The notes: generated by a model not told the origin, from the sequence alone. Positions 11,165 through 22,419 are shown, counted from the stretch's first letter. The stretch is 64,000 nt of DNA from Ryuthela nishihirai (GCA_038380435.1 JAWZYU010000019.1:34063801-34127800); one strand, 5' to 3'. Translations and numbers: made by a program.

Positions 11165-11480
11165 GATTTCGAAACAAGGGGAGCAACAGTATCATATCTG
11201 TCTTCATACCTCATTGCAACCACAGAAAAGTAGAGAATGACTCAACCGAGAGCAGAAGGTTTCACAAGGTCGGTTTCTACATTTGTCGATACTCGAAGGC
11301 AGCCCCTTAACTTCATACATAGACAAAGAAACTTAGAATGGTTTAACGATCATATAGCTTGGACCTGAGAGCAATGGAGTCACGTCCTGTTTACAGACGA
11401 ACCTAGATTTTTTCTATAATCAGACAGCAGACCAGCCACATAATATCGTTGAAAGAAGTGCATTTGTTTGTGATCAGACT
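11165..11480 (+). mobile_element. Tc1-like transposase relic (DDE core fragment)
   Basis: Plus-strand translation across about 11250-11430 gives a recognisable Tc1 transposase segment: a RQRNLEWFNDHIAWT-like stretch, a stop, then EQWSHVLFTDEPRF, where FTDE carries the second catalytic aspartate context (W..VLFTDESRF in the family). A second stop follows in the SDSRP region. The N-terminal DNA-binding domain and the C-terminal DE motif are not found nearby, and I see no terminal inverted repeats, so only a few hundred bases of an old Tc1 copy survive. It cannot make transposase. Confidence 0.75.
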
Positions 11481-11518
11481 TTGTAGGTCAGATTTTCATT
11501 GCGTAGTAGTATCGAACT

Positions 11519-11790
11519 ACATATGTTTAAATGGGCGGGGGTGGCTCAGTCGGTAGTACGGACGTTAAGCTGTGACTCCGTGTGCGGAGAGCAATACCCT
11601 GTGCACGTTAAAGAACACGCTGGATGGCCTTGACGGGAGGCTACCATCTGTTTCCCAACAGCTGTTCCAGTGGGTCCCCTCCCCCAACCTTCTCTGAGCC
11701 TTCGGGGTCCATGTGACCTGGCCATTTAGCCCATGGTGTGCAAAAAAGTGCCGCTGAGAGGTAAAACAACCCAACCCAACATATGTTTAA
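11519..11790 (+). mobile_element. SINE-A internally deleted copy with 12-bp target duplication
   Basis: The 12-bp ACATATGTTTAA occurs at 11519-11530 and 11779-11790 and marks the insertion site. The element (11531-11778) keeps the A box but jumps from GTCGGTAGTACGG into the body at GACGTTAAGCTGTG, losing the B box and about 150 bp. The tail ends AGGTAAAACAACCCAACCCA. The body is very close to the other intact copies, which points to a fairly recent insertion. This copy defines both ends of the family. Confidence 0.95.
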
Positions 11791-12350
11791 AGTACGGCGC
11801 TTCTGTGATCGTTCTGAGATGTGGGGAATAAGATCTTTAATTCCCTGTATCAATCCCTATGATGGCGCAATAGTGATGATTCCTCCAAATGGAAGAAAAT
11901 ACCCGTCCACACAGAGTAAGATTGATCAACTAACATCTTGAGAAATAAGGTATCCAAGAATGGAGAGGCCTGAATTCTCTCCAGAGCTTAGCCACCTAAA
12001 AATTCAACTGCCTCATTCCTACATCTGCTCTTTGCCTGCCCTAGTCAAAGTGCCCCACAAAACATTTGAATCAGAAGCAGCTTCTGCGTTTCAGTTATTC
12101 CGTTTAAGAAGATTATTATCAAAATTTCAGCATTTAATAACATTAGTGCTTGAAGTTCATACGATAACAACATGAAAAATATCCTGTATATCCCCGCCAT
12201 TTTCAAGCATTTTATGAACTTTGAAATCATCAGTTAATATTCCAAATTTCAGGATAATATGTACGTGATTCATTTAGTTCGTCCAGTTCTTTTGCAGTTT
12301 CACATCGGTGTGTGTTGGAAGATTTTCAGTGTGTTCTTGTGTGATGAAAG
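11791..12350. other. Intergenic, no recognised gene
   Basis: A 71-codon plus frame (11960-12175) and a 61-codon minus frame overlap it; neither resembles a known protein. Confidence 0.45.
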
Positions 12351-12496
12351 TTATCCAATGTGTTCTTTGACGTGCACAGATCTCTTCGCCTTAATATTCC
12401 CTCCGTAGGGCGTCTCCTTTTCCAACCTATCTAGGTCTTCTTTCTGACAAATACAACAGAGAGGATTAGCGGAGAAAATTTCAACGCTAGACTAGA
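12351..12496 (-). mobile_element. SINE-A relic
   Basis: Diverged body fragment on the minus strand: ATCCAATGTGTTCTTTGACG and GTGCACAGA, then CCTTTTCCAACC, then GGATTAGCGGAGAAAATTTC, in SINE-A order. Confidence 0.65.
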
Positions 12497-12599
12497 AGTT
12501 TCCGTTTCTTTCACTTCTGTTCCTGTTATAACATTTCAACGGAGGCCATGTCCACCTAGTAATGTGTAATTAACAATTGGCTCTAAAAGTGTATTTCTC

Positions 12600-12842
12600 T
12601 TTTTTCCACTGATAAGGAGTTGATTGGCTCAGACCAACTAATGCAATCCAGCCGGAAAAAATTAAAATGCTGGGTAATAGACTGAATTTTTATTGCAGTA
12701 TAGCATTTCTCCTTCTTTTCATAAGTCTTTAAAAAATTTCTGGAAAAGCTGCCAAATATGCACGTTTAACAATTTTTTTGCTTCTCTTACTCTTATTATC
12801 CTCAAAAGGGAGTATGCTTTCCCTCGTAGATCCGGCCCTGAC
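12600..12842 (+). mobile_element. R1 dispersed repeat copy
   Basis: Contains the R1 series: TAATAGACTGAATTTTTATTGCAGTATAGCATTTCTCC, the AAGTCTTTAAAAAATTTCTGGAAAA block, and the end TAGATCCGGCCCTG. R1 lacks any open frame and is probably a short non-autonomous DNA element; similar copies are at 22152, 26526, 37690 and 45205. Confidence 0.65.
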
Positions 12843-12885
12843 TCAAACAGCAGTATGAAAGGCTTGTATCCTTATATTTCCAGGT

Positions 12886-13190
12886 TTGAATTCCCACCAG
12901 GCCTAGTTTGAGATTATCTTCTAGTCTTTCTCATCCCTCAATGATAAAGGGGTCTCTGACAGGATTCGAAAGGCCGCCATTGACGAAAGTAACTTTAAAC
13001 TGTGGCCTGCTTACAGAAGAGACAAAATATCTCAGTTGTAAATAACGTATTAGATGGCTTTGAAGGAAAACTTAGAGCTAAGATTAAGTCCCAGCTCTGA
13101 GTCCATAGAGTCCTTTTGACCTGGTCATTTAGCCTAATGTATACAAAACGAATCGCACAGATTGAAACAATTGAAACAATCCAACGAGCT
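12886..13190 (+). mobile_element. SINE-A, old 5'-truncated copy
   Basis: Begins in the B box (GGTTTGAATTCCCACCAGG) and carries diverged body blocks CGAAAGGCCGCC, ACTGTGGCC, ATTAGATGGC and CTTTTGACCTGGTCATTTAG. Confidence 0.7.
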
Positions 13191-14228
13191 TGTAGATAAT
13201 CTATGAAGCATTGCGAGGCAGATTACCATATAATATTTCATTTTGGAATCGAGAATGAAAGTGACTTTTTTTTCGCTGAAAAAAAGATACAGAAGGAGGT
13301 GATGTGCAATGAAGAAGAAAGTGGGTCAACTTTCAAATATGAGGCTTAGGATTTTTCTTCATCATGTGACTATCGCTTCATGGTTTTTTAAAGCATCATA
13401 ATTCTCTTGGATTAAATCCAAAGAACACTCATCCACATGAAAGAGCTATCGGATGAGATAACTATATAATCAGTAAGTCTGTTTGTTTATCACTGTTTAC
13501 TTAAACAAATCTCGCAGGTCTGTAATGAGGGTACTAAAGTAAGTCGGGCACGAGCTGAACAGTCGTTTAATCGCGACAAGGCACGACGCATACTAAGCAC
13601 TTTGCCGCAATACTTCTATCGTTCCTCTGTCACTCACCAGAAGCAGACGGTAGACCGGTTGCTGACAACAATTATTAGCGGCTGGTTCAGTAACTCCGAT
13701 CCTGGTGATTCCGTCTACTTCTTGAGTCAATGCGGGAGCCCTGGAGGCGTAATCTGTCACCGATTGGGAATGTCAGGTCATGATGTTGTTAGCTGTTGCA
13801 TTACGAACTAACTCTTCTCTGCCGAACCAAGAAAGAGAAGGAAAAAAAGACTGGAAGTATTTGAGTTTGCAAGAGGTGTCGGATTTCATTCATTAATCTG
13901 GCGAGCGATGCGAAATGTGTGAGGATCTTCGGGATTAAAGACAAATAGTCCCCTAAGGTAGGGAAGCTGTCTTTTAGAGTATGATGGAGGTAATTCCTCA
14001 TTTCCTTATGGTTCACCTGTTCTGGAGGTTGCTGCTTAATGAGGTTTCGAATAGTGGCTGTTGAGCAGCATACTTATCCAAATATGGTTAAGGAAGTTAC
14101 CAAACCGCGTTTAAATCTAGGGTTTCAAACTCGTTAAGATGAGAGAGAGAGATTTATCAAGTGTGGTCTGGAATGAATGGAGAAGATATAGCTCTTAACA
14201 GATTTTTTCATTTAGAAAACAAGGGTAA
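13191..14228. other. Intergenic, no recognised gene
   Basis: The piece 13500-13830 is less AT-rich and has a 69-codon plus frame (13602-13811), with a 71-codon minus frame at 13801-14016. I recognise neither. It may be unique host sequence. Confidence 0.4.
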
Positions 14229-14573
14229 GATTTTTACCTCTGAGCGATGTTTTTTTTCACACAATTGACTAAATGAGCAGGTAACAAAGACCCCGAGGGA
14301 TCAGAGAAGGTTGGGGAAAGGAACCTACCGGAGAGCTGTTAGGAGACAGATGGTAGCCCCCCGTTAAGATTATCCAGCGCGTTCATTAAAGTGAACAAAT
14401 TATGGCTCTCAGCACACAGGGTCACTGCTTAACGTCCTATAAGAAGGGCGGCGACGTTTCCAAGCCAATCGTGACCTCTACTGACCAAGGGCAAGATGGT
14501 GTTTTTGCGGAGATAAATCTCAAAGCTGGCACAGGTGGGACTCGAACCTGATAACTGCAGATTACGAACCGGA
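14229..14573 (-). mobile_element. SINE-A, near full length
   Basis: Minus-strand copy with tail complement TTTTTACCTCTGAGCGATG, body CAGAGAAGGTTGGGG, and B box complement GGGACTCGAACCTGATAACT, stopping inside the head (ATTACGAACCGGAC). The A box is missing. Confidence 0.85.
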
Positions 14574-15622
14574 CTTGATTAAATACATATTTTATTAATG
14601 TCAATTTTATTTATACACGAAATTAGTAAAGGTCAATCAGCGTCTGTTGAACTTGCTTCGTTTTTAAACCAAAGTCAGGGCCATCTAGATATGTCGGGCA
14701 GTTAGCAGTTAAACAAAAGGATGGAAATGAAATATGAACAAAACTTTTGGTGATTTAATTTGCCTAAAATTTAACTAATAGTTATTTCTTTTTCAAAAAG
14801 TACAAAATAATTTATTCATTAAGACTTTTTTAAATATTTTAATATTTTAATATTAGTTACCAAATTTTTAAAAACTAAGAGTTACCTGTTGAGTCTTTAG
14901 TTATTAAATTATAATTGAAACAGCTATATATTAAAAAATAAAATTTGTTATTGTATTATCCAGGCCCGGTATGATACAAGAGGCATTGTATGAGTACGTT
15001 GTCACGTTGTCTGTGAGAATTTACAATGTAGAAATATTACCATTAGAGGTATAGGGAGATGAAACTTTGTGATCACAGATATACTGGAACAGTGTTCCTC
15101 TATCGGTATTACGTTTACCTTTAGGATACGTAATACTTTTGTTTTACGTTTCACAGTATTTTATTATTTTCGCACTTTTTACATTCAAAAAGAACCAGTG
15201 ACGATTGAATTGTTTAAACAAATGTGCTGCAATAGTAGAAAAACTTACATTTTTGAATATTTTTGATATTTAAAATTTCAAATTTGGTTTTTAAAAAAGG
15301 GTACTTTATAACGAAAGATACAGAAACACTGCACCGGAAGACCCAGAGCCTAAAGGATTAATACATTTATTAATTGAATTTTATTAACTTAATAAATTTT
15401 GGCTTTCATTTAATGACTGGTTGATAATTGTTAATTAATTATTGGTTAATACTATGACAGGATGTGCTTGAGCAAGTATCTCAGCTTAATTACAGATGCT
15501 GGTAATGTGCAGCATCAGATGAATAGAAGAATAGTAATTGCTGCTGGGTCTGTGGGGAGTATGAAAAAATAGGTGTGTACAATTAAAGATTAAAATTAGG
15601 CTAAATAATATATACAGTATAT
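14574..15622. other. Very AT-rich intergenic sequence
   Basis: Long A/T runs; small frames (65 codons at 15069-15266) are not credible. Confidence 0.5.
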
Positions 15623-16183
15623 TGTTACGACAGATGAACGTGCTGCAATGAGTTTGTGATGAGCATTCATGAACGATTGTGTATGCTTCTGCGTGAGAAT
15701 TAATTAACCAACGAATTAGAACATAGAACCGATCCGAAATATAAGAAAGACAGAAGTGTGTTGTTGAAGTTGTGAGATCCAAAAGGAGGCATAAGTAAGA
15801 GTCTGTGCACGAGAGTTTAACGAATAAATGTTTTTATTTAGTGTGTGCTCCGGAGGTTGACTACTTTATTGATATGGATTATATTGGTAAGCTGGTGTAT
15901 AAAAAGGAAAATATTTTCGTCTTGTGCATGGTGATCAACGTATGAAAAGAATTAGTTCTGAAAATCCAGTACACATAGTCGCAGTTTTGTGTATAGTTAT
16001 TTAGTTATTTAATAGATTCTTCTAAAAGCTTATCTTTGTATTATTATAGAGTTTCGGGCCGGTTGACTTAGTTTGTTTATGAATGATTTTATCCATACTT
16101 TTGTAATATATTGCATTGTGATTTTCATCGGCCAATTTTTGCTTGAACTCTCGCCCAGTGCTCATCCATTTTAAATTGCAACA
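15623..16183 (+). mobile_element. Solo LTR-X, old, plus orientation
   Basis: Begins TGTTACGACAGATGAACGTG, the same 5' edge as the reverse complement of the LTR at 20387-21143, and keeps the same landmarks in order: GCTTCTGCGTGAGAATTA, AAATGTTTTTATTTAGTGTG, GAAAAGAATTAGTTCTGA, GTATAGTTATTTAGTTATTT, ATACTTTTGTAATATATTGC, and an end near TTGCAACA. An ATAT lies directly in front; the matching position behind reads ACAT. No primer site or gag follows, so it looks like a solo LTR. A 98-codon minus frame overlapping its 5' part is incidental. Confidence 0.75.
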
Positions 16184-16402
16184 ACATTATTAATTTACTT
16201 ATTATTTATATATATATTTATATATTATTTTTATTAATATTAGGCTATATAATATATGATTTGTGCTTTCTAAAGTTAGTTATGATAGACTCAGATATGT
16301 GGACCTTTTATAAGATTTAAATTAATATCCAAAATTATATGTACCACGTCTTTACTGTAACCCCCTGCATGAAATAAATTATTATTGTTATATTATTATT
16401 GT

Positions 16403-16540
16403 AGATGTTTACGCAATCTTAGCATTAGATGATATGACCTTGTAAGTATCGATGAGGTTTGTCAGAAGGGTCAGCAAACTCCTTGAGCAGCATATTGTGC
16501 AGAGAGAGAGTGCATTGGTTTGATCACGTTTCCCGTTTGC
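16403..16540 (+). mobile_element. Non-LTR retrotransposon ORF2 C-terminal fragment
   Basis: About 140 bp homologous to two other fragments in the window (39252-39740 minus; 63678-63860 plus). Shared blocks are TGTTTACGCAATCTTAGCAT, CCTTGTAAGTATCGATGAGG and GAGCAGCATATTGTGCAGAG. Translated, the better-preserved relatives read like the region after the RT domain in RTE/CR1-type LINEs (LDAF..RCLR.ILGI..W..FVSNDEV). Broken by stops. Confidence 0.6.
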
Positions 16541-16628
16541 ATAACTGATCCTAGTAAGATAGAAGCTGTAAGAAACTGGCCTCCACCACAAGTTGTTCAT
16601 CACCTTCGTAGCTTTATTGGACTTTGCA
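16541..16628 (+). mobile_element. Ty3/gypsy reverse transcriptase fragment
   Basis: One frame reads TDPSKIEAVRNWPPPQVV then LRSFIGLCTY before a stop. This matches the conserved segment at the end of the gypsy RT (DP.KI.AV..WP.P....RSFLGL..YYR.F), which connects RT to RNase H. Only about 28 residues survive; the right side meets the hAT-like element. I see no LTR or other pol domain attached. Confidence 0.7.
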
Positions 16629-16631
16629 CAT

Positions 16632-17503
16632 ATTAGTGGTTTCAACCTTTATGATTCACGTACCCCCTGGAAATGTGTATGTAACTGGTGTACCCCTTGA
16701 ATAGATAGAGATAAAACTATAGTTATAGTATAACAAGGGGAGAGGGGGGGGGAATGGCTCAGTCGGTAGCGCGCCAGGCTAGTAATCTGTAGTTCCCAGG
16801 TTCGAGTCCTAGCTGGGTCAACGTTGAGATTTATCTCCGCGAAATTCCCCGCCCTGCCCACGGTCAGTAGGGGACACCGATGGCCCTGGAAAGGCCGCCG
16901 TCCGTAGGATGCACTTAAGCAGTGGTCCCGTGTGCGGGAGAGCCATACCCTGTGCACGTTAAAGAACTCGCTGGATGGTCTTGACGGGAGGTTGCCATCT
17001 GTCTCCCAACAGCTGTTGCAGTGGGTCCCCTCCCACAACTTCTCTGCGCCCTCGGGGTCCATGTGACAGAACCCAATAGTATAACAATGGGAATAAAATA
17101 AAACACACACACATATATATACATTAAATTTTGCATTCATAAATTGCATATATCGATAAAAACAAAAAATGGCATAAGCAATTTAATAAATCTTATAAAA
17201 TTATAAACATTTTACTGGGTAATCAATGAAATGGTTGCGCTTGTTTACGCTTGCACAGTTCATCAATGGGTGGGATTATCTTGTTAAGGTAGAGTCGCTA
17301 TCTTCGATATCCAGCCTGTTCCTATATTTATTTTTTAAAGCAATTAAAGATGAATAACCAGTTTCACATAAATAAGTTTTTGTGAAAGGTAACAAACAGT
17401 GTTGCCAACTTAGCGACTTTGTTACTAGAATTATAGCGACTTTTGAGCTCTCACGGCGTACCCCAAAAAGTTTTACCCCGTACCCCACGCTGAGAACTCC
17501 TAA
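16632..17503 (-). mobile_element. hAT transposon relic interrupted by a SINE-A
   Basis: Minus-strand translation at about 17285-17400 gives FTKTYLCETGYSSLIALKN then KYRNRLDIEDSDSTLTR, the C-terminal dimerisation segment of hAT transposases (T.YLCE.GFS.L..IK...RNRL). Upstream, most of the transposase is missing. Both edges have hAT-like end sequence: GTGGTTTCAACC with CACGTACCCCCTGG on the left, and GTACCCCACGCTGAGAACTC on the right. I could not find a clean 8-bp target duplication, so ends are approximate. A younger SINE-A sits inside at 16737-17075. Confidence 0.65.
16725..17087 (+). mobile_element. SINE-A with 12-bp target duplication, 3'-truncated
   Basis: ATAGTATAACAA at 16725-16736 is repeated at 17076-17087. 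Between them is a well-preserved head (GGCTCAGTCGGTAGCGCGCC, GGTTCGAGTCC) and body up to GGGGTCCATGTGACAGAACCC; the usual 3' end is lost, although the target duplication directly follows. A 166-codon minus frame (16649-17149) runs over it and is a shadow of the repeat, not a gene. Confidence 0.93.
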
Positions 17504-17704
17504 TTTAGGTAAATACTAGTCTGCCTCTGTAAAGTTTATTTTGAAAACGTATAAGTGACAAGATATTTTTTGGAATTAACATCAGTTTTTTTAAACTGTA
17601 TTCTAGGGTACGTAAAGATATTTTATGACAATATTTGTGTAGTTAACATGACAGATTTGTGAATACTTCTGTTCTGTTATTTTTTTCCTTTTGTATTCTA
17701 GAAA

Positions 17705-19340
17705 ATGCCCCGACGAAAATATCAAAATAAGGCAGAAAACTTCTGTTATATTTGCGGAGAGTTCTTTGCAAGACACAAGAAAAAAATGTCACCTGTAATA
17801 AAGAGAGCATACAAACATTACTTTGGATTTACAATAGGAGATCAGGATAAGCAGTGGACCCCTCACATGTGAAGTGCAACTTGCTATGTGAAATTAATTA
17901 ACTTATGGAAAGGTAAAAGTAGTTCCATGTTATTTGCTGTACCAGTTACATGGAGGGAACCAAAAGACCTTTCCACAGTTTGCTACTTCTATATGACTAG
18001 TATCCAGAACTTTACCAGCAGAAAATCGAAGAGATATCGATTATACCAACTTATCTTCTGCAATACGTCTAGTACCACATTCTAAAACTTTGCCGGTTCC
18101 ACTACTCCAAATCAGGAAACAGAAGATGAAGAAAGTACTGGTGAAGAGAGTGAGGCACGTGAATCACCTCCAGAAAGAAGTGATTCTTCCTACGAGGTTA
18201 CCATGGATTCAACTCCACATTTTTTAACGCAGGTAGATCTGAACCATTTGTTTCGTGATCTAGGACTAAGTAAACAAAATGCTGAAATGCTGGGCTCTAG
18301 GTTCCAAGAATGTAATCTTCTCCAACATAGTACAAGTATAATTTTATATAGAAATAGAGAACGGAATTTTGTTGCATTCTTCTCACATGATGGTCGATTG
18401 ACTTTCTGTAATGATATTGGCTGTTTGATGACAGCTTTAGGATTTATTCATGACCCACAAAATTGGAGAGGCTCTTTATAGATGCATCCAAAACTAGCTT
18501 GAAAGCAGTTGTACCACATAATGGTAATTTAATGACTTCTGTTCCAGTTGCATATGCTAGTATGGCAAAAACATCATATGAGATTCTAGATATAATGCTC
18601 AAATATATTAAATATACGGATTTCAGTTGGGAAAATACGCGGGGATTTAAAAATCATTGCCATGATATTGGAAATGCAACAAGGGAACACAAAATTTCCT
18701 TGTGAATGGGACAGTCATGACAGAGCATCCCATTACTTGAAGGAAATTTGGCCAATACGTAATTGGAAAGTGGGAGCAAAAATTTACAGAAGCAGAGACA
18801 TAGCCTATGAGGACGTGATCCTACATCCCCTTCATATAAAACTGGGACTTATGAAGCAATTTGTCAAGGCAGTGGATAAATATGGTAGAGGATTTACCTA
18901 CCTAACAACAAAATTCCCCCTCAGAAGCAAAGATATAAGAGGGCGTGTTTATTGGCTCTCAAATAAGACAGTTATTACAATAAGAAAGATGTGAAATTTG
19001 ACGAATCTCTAACAGAGAAAGAGAAACTTGCTTCGACATGTTTTAAGAAAGTTACAGACAATATTCTTGGAAAAAAGAGGTCTAAAGATTATAAAGAAAT
19101 AGGAAACCGGATGCTACATGCATATCGGGATTTAGGATGTAACATGTCTTTGAAAGTGCACTTCCTGCATTCACATCTGGACTACTTTCCGGAAAGCTGC
19201 AGTGACGTAACACGGTAAGAAGTTTCACAAAGATATTTCGACAATTGAAAAGCGATATGAAGGGTAGTGGATGCCTACAGTGTTAGATGATTTTTGTTGG
19301 ACCCTCAAAGGAGACAGCACAGATAAATATAAAAGAAAAA
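17705..19340 (+). pseudogene. Frameshifted copy of a multicopy arthropod gene family
   Basis: The frame starts MPRRKYQNKAENFCYICGEF (ATG at 17705), with a CxxC that suggests an N-terminal zinc-binding region. It continues through stops and frameshifts to 19340. Recognisable pieces: 17888-18085; an acidic linker; 18203-18481 (with LNHLFRDLGLSKQNAEMLGS); 18463-18705 (SLKAVVPHNGN); 18662-18994 (PCEWDSHDRASHYLKEIWP, LHIKLGLMKQFVKAVDKYG); 18991-19218 (LGCNMSLKVHFLHSHLDYFP); and a basic C-terminus. From memory, an intronless family of about 500 residues with this layout is found in many copies in arachnids and other arthropods. Its function is unknown to me; I suspect transposon origin. This copy has at least four frame breaks and cannot encode the full protein. 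Confidence 0.75.
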
Positions 19341-19689
19341 AAAATGATTTACGTTTGGCATTTTTGTTATTTAATTATTCTGTATTCAATTTATTTCTGT
19401 GTAATATTCTCTAAAATTTTCTGTGTGAATCTATAATCATTTTAATACTAAGGAAGCTAACAATAATCTTTTTTTTATTATTATTCATTGTAAATCTAGG
19501 AATTAAATTAAAAATTAAAAATCGTCTGACTCAAAAACTATTCCTGATAGAAAACATCTAAGCAAAGATCTGAAGTCTGCACTAAAACACCTTTAAGAAT
19601 CACACAACTCTTACTTAGGAAAAAGAATTTTTTTTTTGTAGAACAATGTAATTATCACCAAATCTGAGTTCTAACGCAGGTACCAAACT
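19341..19689. other. AT-rich spacer between the pseudogene and the gag remnant
   Basis: No feature recognised; probably a decayed part of the flanking elements. Confidence 0.45.
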
Positions 19690-20386
19690 TTAAGAATTCA
19701 GTCGTTTTTCTTCTGGAACAGACTGTAAAACTTCCGCAGCATAATTTCTTAAGGAAGCTGCAAGGAAACTGGCCTTCTGAAATACATTCCAGTCATTAGC
19801 TCTAGCGATGACTTCGAATTGTGTTTTAAATACAGTCCAAGATGATTGACCATCATATGTGGAAGGTTTAGTTGTACTTCTAGCGATATGTGTAAAAACA
19901 TTATTGTCACTAAAATTGGCATTATCACAAGAAGAAAGTAACATGTCATTTCTTAAAATCTGAAACTGGCGTTCACAATCAGTTTTTACACTCTCAATTT
20001 AATACTTATAATCTATCTTAACACTATCAAGTTTGATGTTAAAATCTCAAGTGATTTCGTTTACATGACATTTTACACTATCAATGTCATTTATTACGCT
20101 ATCAATTTCAACCTTTAGACTATCACAATGTCTGTTCAGTTCGGCCTTTACAATGGTCAGTAATTTTACTGATTTTTATTTTTTGATCATTAATCTTATT
20201 AATTTGAGAAGTCAATTCATTATTTTGTGTAGCCACTTTTGCTTTCAAGCAGAAGGCCATTCATTTTGAGAGGCCATTTCAGCTCTTATGTCACCAATTT
20301 TGCTATTTATGTCAGTTACTCGTTTTACTAATATCCATATTTCTAGTGAAAGGCATTCAATAAATAATCCCCCTCCTGGCACCAAT
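19690..20386 (-). mobile_element. Gag remnant of the LTR-X gypsy-type element
   Basis: The minus frame 19690-19944 (84 codons) contains TKPSTYDGQSSWTVFKTQFE followed by an AAEVLQSVPEEK motif, typical of the start of a capsid region in gypsy/Mag-type Gag. Between it and the LTR, minus-strand sequence 19945-20386 encodes a broken lysine/asparagine-rich stretch with repeated K-I-D-S-V-like heptads, as in the coiled coil that precedes this Gag. After EEKRLNS the frame stops; the rest of gag, protease and pol are absent. Just inside the LTR edge is a primer-site-like TTGGTGCCAGGAGGGGGA (minus strand), so this was the 5' end of an element reading leftwards. Confidence 0.75.
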
Positions 20387-21143
20387 TGTTATGAATTTAA
20401 CGGATGGAAATTGAGTGTGAGTTCAAAAATAGTATTTAACAATTATAATTCTAAAATAATGTAATGTATTACAAAAGTATGAAGAAAGACATTTATATAA
20501 ACTCAAATAACATAAATCTGTATCAGTATGGAAATAAATCTTCAGAAGAACTTAGCACCTTATTACTGTTCCTACAAAGAGTTGTTTCCTCTATAATTCT
20601 TAATATCTATACTCAAAGCATAAAATAAGACTTTTTACATTATTTAACAAGTGGCACAATCATATTTGTGAACAAACCTGCAATCTATCGAGAATAACTT
20701 TACCAATTCCTAAACAACTAAATAACTATACACCAAATGACATCTTTCTAAGGTTCTAACCATCAAATACTCCAAAACTGCAGCTAAGTATACTGGTTTC
20801 TCAGAACAAATTCTTTTCAGACGTTAATTACCACTCTTCAGATGACGAATTCTTCTTTTTCTTTACTAGTTTACTAACACGATCTCACTAATAAACTTAT
20901 TCAACCTCCCACACATACACTAAATAAAAACATTTCTTCTTCATATTATTGTGCACAGACTAAAACAAATTACGTTTTTCTTCACAAAATTTCTTCTTAA
21001 TTACAACTCTCTTATTCTTTATTTTTAAGATGATTCATCGCTATAAGTGGTTAATGACGTAATTCGCACGCTGAAGCACATGTGAACATCAATATGATAC
21101 ATCAAATCACAAGTTCATTGTAGCACGTTCATCTATCGTAACA
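20387..21143 (-). mobile_element. LTR-X, 5' LTR of the truncated gypsy-type element
   Basis: On the minus strand it begins TGTTACGATAGATGAACGTG and ends AAATTCATAACA, 757 bp, followed by a primer-site-like TGGTGCC. The outer flank (plus 21144) reads ATAT. Three other copies of this LTR are at 15623, 33455 and 39203. No matching 3' LTR is found on the far side of the gag remnant. Confidence 0.82.
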
Positions 21144-22150
21144 ATATGTTTTTCAGAATTGCTAATCGAAATTGCTGCATTAATGTATCCGGATCCTGCA
21201 CGAAAGCAGTCTCCTACAGGTGAAACAGATGTTGCTGACATGATGAGCAGCTTTTCTTTGGTCTGCAGTTGTAATACTAGGAACTCCTTAACTTTCGGGT
21301 CCTTGACATGGTCACTAACCTTAGTAATACAAACTATCATTCAATTTATAAACAAAGCTATCGTTAACTTGTCGATCAAAAAAGACTGGCGGAAAATGTC
21401 ACCAGCTGAGTGAGATAGCCGATGTCGGGCCACGTGGGTGCTGCTTGCTGATGCCCTCTCATTAACAGCAACACACGTTTCACTCCGCCTATTACAGCCG
21501 TCATTTATCATGCTTAACGTTAATTTGCGGCCTTCCATTTACAGCATCTGCAACTCCGAAAACTTCCTCCTAATTGATGCGCTGGGTTCCCATTGCTCTC
21601 TATCTATTACTCGATCTGTAGTTCGCCTTGATAAATGCGAATACCGACAAGTGCGTGCTGAAACTTGAACGTCGACGAAAATAACACGGAATCGAAGGCT
21701 ATTGAAGAAGAAGGATTCTTCTCGCTGCTTCGGAAGAAAAGTGAGAAGGAGAGGGGGAAGGAAGGGGATTAAAATTAATTATGTATTAGATGAATGTGTT
21801 ATTGCCGACCTTCGATGTGATCGTAATGAAAAACAAGGCAAATGTGAAGCAGGAATTAAAAAAAGAGAGAGTAACGCGGATGACATAAGTAGAGAGCGAG
21901 AAGCTTTTAATGACTACCAGACAAGTACTTACCACTCCCAAAACACATCTACAATATACAAAGAGAAGAACGCTTTTGAATTTACCGCATTTTTTTTACC
22001 ATTGTTTCCCCATAATTCGGAAAATTAGGTTGATCGGATCTCTCGGATTTATTTACTTCATTCTTTATGCTAAAATACATCTCAATATCAAAGCAAAAAT
22101 TAGGTTAAATAAATATCAACTTGAATAGTTTACTTGTCTCAGAGACAGGA
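21144..22150. other. Intergenic, unique-looking sequence
   Basis: Less AT-rich than average between 21150 and 21680. Overlapping frames of 65-108 codons occur on both strands (for example 21702-22028 plus, charged and lysine-rich), with no recognisable domain. It could contain host regulatory or exon sequence, but I see nothing decisive. Confidence 0.4.
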
Positions 22151-22151
22151 C

Positions 22152-22395
22152 AGGAGCAAGGGCCGGGTCGAGGAGGGGTTGGGGAAGGGGAGAGGCAAAG
22201 TGGCATCCCTCCCTCCCTTTGAAACTGCTACTAAGAGTATGGAGGCAAGAGATTATTAAACGTGCATATTTCATGCATTGTTCAAGAAATAATTAAAGGC
22301 CTCTAAAGTGGAGCGGAGAATGTTATACTAGAATGGAAATCTTGTCCTCCCCCACCCTTTTTTTTTCGGCTTGATTGCGTCACTTGTCCCCACCA
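22152..22395 (-). mobile_element. R1 dispersed repeat copy
   Basis: Starts AGGGCCGGGTCGAGGAGGGG and has CTCCCTTTGAAACTGCTACTAAG, matching the 26526 copy, with the far end CTTGATTGCGTCACTTGTCCC complementary to the start of the plus-oriented copy at 45205. Confidence 0.7.
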
Positions 22396-22419
22396 CCCCA
22401 TCCTACCCCTATATATGGG

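Noticed and set aside
13602..13811. Small protein-coding gene
   Set aside because: 69 codons with no recognisable similarity or splice context; cannot be separated from chance.
16744..16815. Possible tRNA-Thr gene
   Set aside because: Head of a SINE-A flanked by target duplications; followed by the SINE body and not by a terminator.
16649..17149. 166-codon minus-strand frame, one of the longest frames outside the LTR element
   Set aside because: It lies over a SINE-A copy and its flank; the same peptide-like sequence appears wherever SINE-A occurs on that strand, so it is a repeat shadow.
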